The notes beneath the pieces were generated by a model, which saw only the letters and a program-made list of their open reading frames with translations, was not told where the DNA came from and ran no database searches. This document shows, one piece after another, positions 59,601 to 64,000 of a DNA stretch of 64,000 nt. Position numbers and translations under genes: made by a program. Position 1 is the stretch's first letter; every line of letters begins with the position of its first letter. Source of the DNA: Planctomycetota bacterium (GTDB lineage Bacteria > Planctomycetota > J058); the NCBI GenBank assembly GCA_023954375.1, contig JAMLIC010000001.1, positions 532,130 through 596,129 on the forward strand, read 5' to 3'.

Positions 59601-62428
59601 TGGAGCCGCAGACCTTCACCACGATCACCACGTACGACGCCCTGAACCGTCCGCGGACGATCACCGACCCCGCCCAGCAGGTCACGACGCTCGACTACGA
59701 CCGGCGCGGACACCTGGCCAGGCGCGTGGATCCGGGCGCGAGCGTCCAGCGCTGGGAGCACGACGGCCTCGACCGCCTGCGAAAGGAGATCCGCGAGCTG
59801 AAGCTGCCCGAGGGGGAGTCGGGCCCGCTGATCGGGGTCACGGTGGCATACGCGTTCGACCAGGACGGCCGCCTGGAGTCGATCACCGACGCCAGCGGCG
59901 TGAAGACCTCGTTCCAGTACGACGCCCTCGACCGCCTGACGACGCGCACCCTGCCCGGCGGCGGGACGTACACGTTCACCTACGACCGGGCGGATAACGT
60001 CGTCGAGACCCTCGACCCCAACGGGACGCGCACGGTCCGGGTCTATGACGGATTGAACCGCCTCACGACCTGCGCCGTGCTGCGTGGCCCGGGCGTGGAG
60101 GGTACGCAAGCCGAGACCTACGGCTACGACGGGCTGTCGCGGCTGATCCAGGCCACCTCGCACGTGTCCTCGACCGACGAGGAGACGTGCCGCTGGACTT
60201 ACGACCACCTCGGCCGCGTGCTCACGGAGACGCAGGGCGGGAAGACCGTGGCCAGCACCTACGCGCCCGCCGGTGGGCGCATGAGCGTCGCCTACCCTGG
60301 GGGCCGCACGCTGACGTTCGGCCTCGACGACCTGCAGCGACCGACGTCGATCCGCGAGGGGACGGCGACGCTGGCCACGTTCCGCTGGATCGGTGCCGGC
60401 CTCCGCGAGCTTCGCCGCTCGCACGGCAACACCACGCTCGCGACCTACCTCGACTACGACGCGCTCCAGCGCGTCGTGCGGAAGCGGGTGTTCCCCGGCG
60501 TCGGCAACCCGGACCTGCCGCCGACGACGAATCCGACGCTGAACCGCGCGTACGCCTACGGCCCGGCCGGCGAGCGCCGGTCCGAGACGCGCCACGACGA
60601 CGGCGACTTGCGCGACGAGTATGAGCACGACTCGCTCTACCGCACGACGTCGAGCCGGTTCGACCTGGGACCGGCGGTCGAAGGGCGCCGCGACCTGCGG
60701 AGCCGCAAGTACACACTCGACCTGGCCGGCAACCGGGAGAGCGTCACCACGAAGACGCAGGCCCCAGGGGACCCGTCGGAGATCGAGACGGAGCGCACAT
60801 ACGAGCGCAACGTCGCACACCAGTACACGAAGATCACGACCGAGGCGGCGACCGTCGAGCGCGCGCACGACGCGAACGGGAACCTGAGGGACGACGGCAC
60901 GCACCTGTTCTTCTACGACTTCAAGGACCGGCTCGTGCGCGTGGCGAAGAAGGCGGGCGGCGCCATGGTCGCCGAGTACTCCTACCTACCCGACGGTCGG
61001 CGCGTGCAGCGTCGCGTCCACGACGGGCTGTTCGTGACGACACGGCGGTCGGTGTGGGACGGCCCGCAGGAGGTCGAGGAGCAGGACGCGCTCGGGGAGA
61101 CGGTCGCCACCTACGTGTGGGCGCCCGGCTACGTGGACGACCTGCTGCAGTTCCAGCGCACCGCGCGGCACAGACTGGGTGCTGGGACCTTCTACGTGCA
61201 TCAGGACGCGCGCCACAACGTCGTGGCGATCAGCGACGCGTCCGGGGTCGTCGAGCGCCGGCGTTTCACGGACTTCGGCGAGCAGGAGGTGCTGGGCACC
61301 CCGGTCGATCTGGACTACGGCTTCCAGGGGCGGCGCCTCGATCACGAGACCGGGCTGTACTACTTCCGGGCGCGCTACTACGACCCCGCGACGGGGCGGT
61401 TCATAAGCCGTGATCCGGTCTGGGACCCCACGAACATGGGGAACCCGTACACGTTCGTCGGGAACAACCCGACCACCCTCACTGACCCGAGCGGCGAAGC
61501 TTGGTTCATCCCGATCATCGTCGCGGGTCTGAAGTGGGCGGGCATTGCGGGCGGCACGGCTCTGGCCTCCGACCTCATCGCGCAGGGCTACACGCAGCAC
61601 TCGGCGCAGGGCATCAACTGGACCGGGAACGAGTACTCGCCAGGTGCCCTCCAGGTCAGTGGAACGGCTGCGGCGTATGGGTTTGTTGGGGGCGTGACGT
61701 TTGGGGCTGGCGTAGTGGGGTTCGGAGCACTCGGGGCTTCCCCGCTTGCGGCCGAGATGCTCGCCGGACCGCTATCAGTCGGTGCGATGGACCTCGCTCG
61801 TGGCGAGATGTCGCATCCAGGTTGGTATGCAGCGGGAATCCTTGCCCCCGCCGTTATCCGCGGCGTAGCAACCGCCGGCGCCCGGGCCCGCCACGCAGGC
61901 ATCCTCTCCGACTATCGCGGCGAGGGCCTCGTCGATCCTGCTTCGCCCAGGTTCGGGAAGCTCTCTGCCTTCCTTGAGCGCAAGTACAACGCAAAGGTCG
62001 TCTTCGACGAACGAGCGGCCCTCGGAATGACCGACGAGCTCACGCGAACGATCCACCTCAACCCGAAGGCTGCGACCTGGGACATCTTCGCCCATGAGAT
62101 CTCGCACATGCGGTTCGCCACCCGGATGGGCAAGTGGGGCACTGGCACACCCCTCTCTGACTTCGAGCTTAACCTCATGGAGTCCATTGGCTACTACGGG
62201 ACCTACCGGAGTGCCCTGGGTAGTGGCATGCGCCCGTCGCAAGCGATCCTGGAGGCGAACATCGGCGTTCCGTTCTCGCAGAGTGCGATCAACCAGCTCC
62301 GTGCGGGCACGCCGTCCACGCTCGCGTCCTTCGAGCGGGCCTTGAGGGCCTACGGGCGAGGCTACATCGAGCGGTCGCTCCGATTCATGGGCTATGGCTT
62401 GAACCCACGGAAGCCCTTCCCACGATGA
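50696..62428 (+). CDS. Giant secreted YD-repeat (RHS) protein with C-terminal HExxH toxin domain
   Basis: 3910 residues. Signal peptide (AWLVAGLVLATQASAAA); HYR-like domain ~339-420; Ig-like and choice-of-anchor-D-like modules to ~640; a cohesin-like segment from ~722 (VVVALDPGTYTPGQTLTARV); an SbsA-like Ig domain; a dockerin-like calcium loop at ~995-1020 (DLDRDGEIAILDVQARRDVV); cadherin-like stretches; a Gly/Glu/Asp-rich linker ~1806-1835; a DUF6531-like start at ~2158 (HLPGVGMDFVFRRTYRS); YD repeats ~2235-3535; and the RHS core closing GLYYFRARYYDPATGRFISR at ~3550-3575. The polymorphic tip (~3602-3910) has hydrophobic helices and HEISHMRF (H3800, E3801, H3804), a zincin motif. The RHS shell normally encapsulates and releases such toxins. 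The tip is less GC-rich than the rest. Confidence 0.93.
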   Translation: MRVSAWLVAGLVLATQASAAAADEARLVELVARRTFAPGKHHVSVQAPQAPGAVYFLTVERDGAIGKVEVNGKAVVEPKDLVIPGGRLRRVQVPLQAQNTLRVTVVGVRGLTLAVHGVVPAGALPPGAGRPVAFATLHQETFQGQLPPRVHRVVVAAPTTEGLFTLRAAPAGGPAPLVTVVSWNAEPVLGVAPLVPGHATAESAVVVREQNVLEVAHLGLPGSRVTVTLSGWLVDEAPPTVAWAPLTPPLGPTTPLVATYADAVSGVAADGVRVLLDGAQDVTAAFTVGPAQATSTLAALQALAPAAVSGEHTLTVLVTDRVGLTGEATLALSLGGGAPPVITTPGDLVVEQTSPGGAVVDFTVTATDDDDPAPVVECVPPSGSLFPPGTTTVTCTARDAAGNASQATFDVTVADTQPPSLSLAPADGALVFVDRVEVTVTFSDGGSGVAPGSIVARLDGAPLALAVGDGVATATTGPLAAGAHVLEVTLADHAGNAAGATSTFEVSLPELVAVAALDLPPARAGGGSSRATLLLSNASDRAPLHVRAATLTGPFTLDPPLPPAGLIVLPGAMTSLVVRFSPEALGPAEGALELASNDPARPVHAVALSGEGTRGAVELSLDPGPPDALAAGSAHRVRVRAVDAAGATDAGLRGLIELRTTPAGSPLDGALLLLDEAAQGLAATPPLPLFAAAGPATITAHLVDGADAFELGALAVEVVGAERGRVVVALDPGTYTPGQTLTARVFVDMGPGTAVADALGAYDVRLLFDARRFEVERVLPGPSGHAPPMFVLPGSVRLMGLNDVGALTAPAGPSPLAVGVQELARVELRVRERAPRGDASFAVTVDALTTAAPAAEGSLALTPAGAPGPRPGEVEGQVTVESDREPPSTLALLGTLPRDGEGLVDAVQRVEVVRAVLSEALDPATLEGVTLTLDSAPVPGAAQLGERPGEVVFVPAGPLGPGDYTLHLPAELASAGGAPLGASRASTFRVGPVDDPHPADLDRDGEIAILDVQARRDVVTGRTPGSVPDFPPLFLEGVGDLLLREGDVRTIRVRVVDLDGDLVVLPPEGLPDFVHLVRVTDELFELTIAPPLGGSGGVVDLSALGGGATTGGQLNITLERVNTPPQLVLVEPRALPLVVLEGERLELVFEALDPDLLHPTAPDHVTFALVSPPISNLRPLVVSGPRGERATLAFEPDFTQAGEHRVEVAVTDSQGERATLVALIEVRDVNRPPELSAIAPVEEDLFVGPGDQVTLDFVAVDPDGDDELTVVLMGNGADLLAAEVARRRVRIDGQQQAPGRLTLQLTVLAPLPSEGVTLSAIATDGQRWSEPASRSLWPPLTVSSVSGFAGVVPVGLAPLADDRSASRPFTVTAPLARFTIGRDTEFPDKVWLERDGAPAPNVERIVWTVRDFLGTTLEVDSIHFTERLSFAAGTADGYVLAAEVLVQGQPFVRRVPLSLVEEPFWSRKTLGMNGEDGAPPSFRGTYALDIARVTTVTVPLEGTYRLEGKVVVWRGASDSAAIPTCSTVVVRVAGETAFSDGGFRLDEPVPDGWTSGVAGLWWIERSVVHELYLTAGTHQLEILANGTVERTDSSHGASMGVGLIGQHEIPVTGVLASFLGATLAAPPPTVTLVSTTNVAPGDHYLRARLRVTRPHLVRQLRVMPWPHEQPTGRIDDVRVVEPRPDDPREPIEVDVLLGLLADELRIVGVYVLGSGEDAITTPEVVVATPRDGGSFTAPGLFRVRAVGDGPVTLERMFVPSAPLLPEGARAEDQSLGPDNPYALYFAFGAGLPPDDEEVRASVLLPGGGGGGGDGGEDEGEDEGGWEFEFELESVGGFGSLFSAFSSASKSPLQTLPVVAADQSALAQHLGHVPPLDDWSGDGTGTIHYRLSKPIFFVFRAQAAGAVHPVQVLEDRIVVSVGVQQGLGAEGAPRPRVFPLPGPVAERFEAELRAGQAKANPHSRSTADLFTAGLLHLLPDHETGAVEPREPLDASRVGCDSVIQCWFPLDHDRTGYTLYLDRGDEEPLVPLPPGSDWHPWRLEYHVHELIAALPDALTPGRHRVALYRTLADPSHPPPDRVPLLEATFDLIVSQRALVFKTDINHPAPKHCDGAEPGDPGQLEVVQGDVPFDDGDSPATARAGGSVLLATGEELLERVDLHLPGVGMDFVFRRTYRSKVKYLGPLGHGWDFNWDDGLVFDWLGNVTRQNGRGRPVEWKKKLVAGTYETPPGHFSTLARVDTLYVLTEPDGTRRVYDPQGRLIEIADRNTNRMHLERDPETGNIRRVIDTTGRAITFTYEQRLDPDQQVLKWRLRKLTDYKNRVVEYVYDAAWNLIQVKAPLGRSERYEYMSSSDEDLNHNLTAVFGPLSDSVPKQRLVYGVLRAEPLTFDRVIREVDANGGVRTFKYSAEDGLLLVTVTEPNGVVHDHLIDADPTPPPENPPVRTNHELRSRVWTRRGQKQPELRPGEPDYYETRTHYDGDGRLFERVLPAGNREIYAYEAGARARERNVITVTRRAAGGAQLVTRYTYEARFNQLASVTDPRGTAPGYTPPLPAAAVSKRYTTTFTYDERGNLERVDHPVVHLEPKVGAPPQTQTVTTRFTRNVHGQVVDATNPEGVVTRHEYDARGYLRTTTVDPGGLNLRTEFTRDDVGNVIAVKDPGGTTTTFEVDDLNRVTRVVRDSGGANLETRYVHDAEGRVTSVFEEAPVGPGMARSELEHELGYDLLGNLRTRVLDVGDGTRQTWTYEYDRSNHLVLVTSPLGHKTRTQYDERDLLFKVTRGEGTGVASTVTIDYDLNGNRRWVRDGEQRATQFIYDSLDRLTGVQDAAGTSTILDLDPAGNVVATTVTGRPGPGATPGVLSHVLVDHDELGRPFRATQYLFGGGDVVARVIARTAYDRASRPTETSVTEALGATSGPEVLRRRTEVTYDRASRPTRTADDAANLVERKYDPNGNVTEETVTEVAPGTPPVEPQTFTTITTYDALNRPRTITDPAQQVTTLDYDRRGHLARRVDPGASVQRWEHDGLDRLRKEIRELKLPEGESGPLIGVTVAYAFDQDGRLESITDASGVKTSFQYDALDRLTTRTLPGGGTYTFTYDRADNVVETLDPNGTRTVRVYDGLNRLTTCAVLRGPGVEGTQAETYGYDGLSRLIQATSHVSSTDEETCRWTYDHLGRVLTETQGGKTVASTYAPAGGRMSVAYPGGRTLTFGLDDLQRPTSIREGTATLATFRWIGAGLRELRRSHGNTTLATYLDYDALQRVVRKRVFPGVGNPDLPPTTNPTLNRAYAYGPAGERRSETRHDDGDLRDEYEHDSLYRTTSSRFDLGPAVEGRRDLRSRKYTLDLAGNRESVTTKTQAPGDPSEIETERTYERNVAHQYTKITTEAATVERAHDANGNLRDDGTHLFFYDFKDRLVRVAKKAGGAMVAEYSYLPDGRRVQRRVHDGLFVTTRRSVWDGPQEVEEQDALGETVATYVWAPGYVDDLLQFQRTARHRLGAGTFYVHQDARHNVVAISDASGVVERRRFTDFGEQEVLGTPVDLDYGFQGRRLDHETGLYYFRARYYDPATGRFISRDPVWDPTNMGNPYTFVGNNPTTLTDPSGEAWFIPIIVAGLKWAGIAGGTALASDLIAQGYTQHSAQGINWTGNEYSPGALQVSGTAAAYGFVGGVTFGAGVVGFGALGASPLAAEMLAGPLSVGAMDLARGEMSHPGWYAAGILAPAVIRGVATAGARARHAGILSDYRGEGLVDPASPRFGKLSAFLERKYNAKVVFDERAALGMTDELTRTIHLNPKAATWDIFAHEISHMRFATRMGKWGTGTPLSDFELNLMESIGYYGTYRSALGSGMRPSQAILEANIGVPFSQSAINQLRAGTPSTLASFERALRAYGRGYIERSLRFMGYGLNPRKPFPR

Positions 62429-62868
62429 GCGCCATGGTCCGCCTCCTCGATCCTTCGCTGACGTTGATTGCCGAGGTCCGCGCGAGCGACTTGGCCGAGT
62501 TCCTCACCAGCAGGGATCTCGTCGCCCTTCCGACCTCCATTGCCGGCTCGCAGGTCGTCACGGATCGCACGATCGCGGCCTTGGTCGATCCCGCGACTCG
62601 ACCCAGCAACATCACGATCGAGCGCTCACCCGATCGACTCCTCGAGAAGTTCAGGACCGCGCTGGCGAGTGGAAGCTCCGTGTTGTTCGAGCCCACGCTT
62701 CGCGCCATGAGAGGCTACTTCAACACTGCAGGGTTCATTCGGGCGATGACCGAGATCACAGACCAACTGCCCGAAGCGGCTCTCCTCGTTCCGCCAGGCC
62801 TCTACGGACGACAGCACGTGCTCGGTCTCAAGCCGCGTCACCTCGTGGGCTCGGCGCCAACGCGGTGA
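62425..62868 (+). CDS. Candidate immunity protein for the RHS toxin
   Basis: 147 residues; the ATG overlaps the toxin stop (ATGA). It has no signal peptide, a mixed alpha/beta pattern (LLDPSLTLIAEVRASDLAEF, SNITIERSPDRLLEKFRTAL) and a less GC-biased composition like the toxin tip. I recognise no immunity-protein family. Small size, coupling to the toxin end and base composition are the standard context for a cognate immunity gene, so the role is inferred from position. Confidence 0.65.
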   Translation: MSAMVRLLDPSLTLIAEVRASDLAEFLTSRDLVALPTSIAGSQVVTDRTIAALVDPATRPSNITIERSPDRLLEKFRTALASGSSVLFEPTLRAMRGYFNTAGFIRAMTEITDQLPEAALLVPPGLYGRQHVLGLKPRHLVGSAPTR

Positions 62869-62872
62869 CGCC

Positions 62873-63067
62873 ATGCTTCAACTCGTCCTCGACGTCAACG
62901 CCCTCAACACCAACGGCCGCTGGAACCTCGGCCTGCGCGACCGTGTACTACATGCGGATGGGGGGCATCCGGTGACCTGGAACGTGCTCCGGCTCTACAT
63001 GCCCCAGTGCCGGTGGCCCCCTGGCCGGTTTGTCGGTCCCCCATGGGGCCACCCTGACGCCTGGTGA
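62873..63067 (+). pseudogene. Remnant of a third operon gene, probably cut by the IS element
   Basis: It starts ATG 62873, 4 bp after the immunity-gene stop. The first ~31 residues (MLQLVLDVNALNTNGRWNLG, LRDRVLHADGG) look like a genuine protein start. Further on the frame runs into sequence resembling the insertion element's end and stops at codon 65. A second immunity or accessory gene interrupted by the insertion is the simplest reading. Confidence 0.45.
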
Positions 63068-63068
63068 T

Positions 63069-63111
63069 GGTTCCCTGAGCAGGTGACCGGTGCGTCCTGG
63101 TTCCTGAGCTG
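63069..63111. repeat. Short direct repeats in the IS end, candidate transposase-binding sites
   Basis: GGTTCCCTGAGC (from 63069) and GGTTCCTGAGC (from 63101) are near-identical, with a third GGTTCCTCCTG directly after. IS21-family ends carry such multiple internal repeats for IstA binding. Confidence 0.5.
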
Positions 63112-63194
63112 GTTCCTCCTGCTCCTGGCGGCGCGCGTACATGACGAGGCCCGCCCCGCAGGGGGGTGGGCCCGTCACTTCGAGGCCGGCGGCG

Positions 63195-63968
63195 CTACTC
63201 GCCCGCGTCGTCCTCGCCGTCGTCGTCGAGCTTGGCACCGTGCACGTCGCGGGGCTTCCGCACGCTCTTGCCCGTGAAGCGCAGGATCGTGGCGTCGTCG
63301 ATCAGCCGGTCGACGGTGGCCACAGCCTGGGCGCGGGAGGGGAAGAAGCGGTGCCAGTGGCGGAAGCCGGTGTTCGAGACGACGACGGTGGACTTCCGGC
63401 CGTGCCTGGCAGAGACCAGGCGGAAGAGGTCGTTCGTGGCCGCCTCGTCGATCGCCTGGTAGCCGAGCTCGTCGAGGATCAGCACGTCAGGCTTCTCGTA
63501 GCGGCGGAAGACCCGCCGCGCGGTGCCGTCCACCCGCGCGCCGCGCAGCTCGGCGAGGAGGTCTGCGGTGTGGGCCACGTAGAGGACCGAGTAGTCCTGC
63601 TCGACGGCGGCGGCGCCGAGGATCAGGGCGATCGTCGACTTGCCTGTGCCCTGCGCGCCGACGAGCACCAGCCCCCGCCGCTCGGCCACCCAGCGGCAGG
63701 CGCAGAGCTCACGCACGACGCTGGCCCGCAGCTGCGGGCGGAGGCCGAAGTCGAAGGCGTCGAGGCTGGGGCAGGCGCCCAGCCGGGAGCGGCGCATGGC
63801 GCGCTCCCGCTGCCGCTTGCTGCGCGCGTCGACCTCCACGCGCAGCAGGGCGCGGGCGAAGTCGCTGAAGGAGGGCGAGCCGACCACGGCCTTGCCCAGG
63901 AGGTCGCTCCAGGCGGTGGCGAGCGTCGTGAGGTCGAGCTGCTCGGCGAGCTGCGCGAGCTCGGCCAC
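63195..63968 (-). CDS. istB: IstB-like AAA+ ATPase of an IS21-family element
   Basis: 257 residues, the usual length. Motifs: an N-terminal helical bundle ending SLDAFDFGLRPQLRASVVRE, Walker A VGAQGTGKSTIALILG, VLYVAHTADLLAELRGARV, Walker B DVLILDELGYQAIDEAATND, LFRLVSARHGRKSTVVVSN and the DRLIDDATILRFTGKSVR tail. IstB assists IstA in target choice and strand transfer. The GTG start at 63968 lies near the window edge, where the end of istA would be expected just upstream. The C-terminus is an acidic tail (DDDGEDDAGE). Confidence 0.95.
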   Translation of the reverse strand: MAELAQLAEQLDLTTLATAWSDLLGKAVVGSPSFSDFARALLRVEVDARSKRQRERAMRRSRLGACPSLDAFDFGLRPQLRASVVRELCACRWVAERRGLVLVGAQGTGKSTIALILGAAAVEQDYSVLYVAHTADLLAELRGARVDGTARRVFRRYEKPDVLILDELGYQAIDEAATNDLFRLVSARHGRKSTVVVSNTGFRHWHRFFPSRAQAVATVDRLIDDATILRFTGKSVRKPRDVHGAKLDDDGEDDAGE

Positions 63969-64000
63969 CGTCGGGTCCGGCGCGTCGTCGGCCGGGCGGC

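Larger units (their letters stand above)
62968..64000 (-). mobile_element. IS21-family insertion sequence, truncated by the window edge
   Basis: The element is identified by istB on the minus strand and by repeated GGTTCC(C)TGAGC words in the terminal region, as in IS21 ends. The exact left boundary is unclear, somewhere between ~62950 and ~63065. An inverted pair GGTGGCCCC (63012-63020) and GGGGCCACC (63045-63053) lies in this end. istA should lie to the right, outside the window. No target duplication can be checked. Confidence 0.7.

Noticed and set aside
1..64000. tRNA or rRNA genes
   Set aside because: I looked for T-loop words with matching acceptor stems and for rRNA conserved stretches and found none that hold up; a tRNAscan-SE run would be decisive.

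Overview
The window is very GC-rich (about three quarters G+C by eye) chromosomal DNA from a Gram-negative bacterium with complex signalling. Three genes encode Hanks-type Ser/Thr kinase domains. There are also many lipoproteins, an RND tripartite pump, an FGE-sulfatase-like protein, an ECF sigma/anti-sigma pair, an STN+HEAT protein and a giant secreted YD-repeat protein. This mix fits Planctomycetota or Myxococcota best, but the sequence alone does not settle the phylum. Most genes are tightly packed, often with 4-nt GTGA stop/start overlaps. Antisense open frames are plentiful only because of base composition.

Left third (1-19.4 kb): a cut FGE-sulfatase-like gene; a LuxR regulator divergent from a three-gene cluster (FAD oxidase, GNAT-like protein, small helical protein); two tandem paralogous small lipoproteins; and an RND/MFP/OMF efflux operon on the minus strand. 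Next comes a beta-propeller lipoprotein preceded by a full cobalamin riboswitch, a pairing reminiscent of the vitamin-B12 capture lipoprotein BtuG of Bacteroidetes. Then follow two leucine-catabolism genes (methylglutaconyl-CoA hydratase, HMG-CoA lyase), a coiled-coil membrane protein, and an mtnP-Nudix pair.

Middle (19.4-42 kb): a Ser/Thr kinase with a TPR-like tail faces a kinase-less paralog across a 740-bp gap full of hairpins and direct repeats, and both genes are split by several apparent frameshifts. Then come a DUF2254 membrane protein, a kinase with N-terminal helical repeats, and an HNH endonuclease gene flanked by inverted clusters of tandem repeats. A minus-strand operon carries a UvrD/PcrA helicase, a NicO-type Ni/Co transporter with a loop of about 175 His-rich residues, and an HExxH protein. 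A lipoprotein gene whose start lies in a dispersed 96-bp repeat follows, and then a receiver-kinase fusion with Glu in place of the phosphorylatable Asp.

Right third (42-64 kb): a large lipoprotein, an STN-like/HEAT protein, a secreted protein, an ECF sigma factor with a zinc-finger anti-sigma fused to a DUF3160-like domain, two small envelope proteins, and a 3910-residue YD-repeat (RHS) protein ending in a putative HExxH metallopeptidase toxin. A candidate immunity gene overlaps the toxin stop by 4 nt. A third gene of that operon appears cut by an IS21-family element whose istB gene runs to the right edge.
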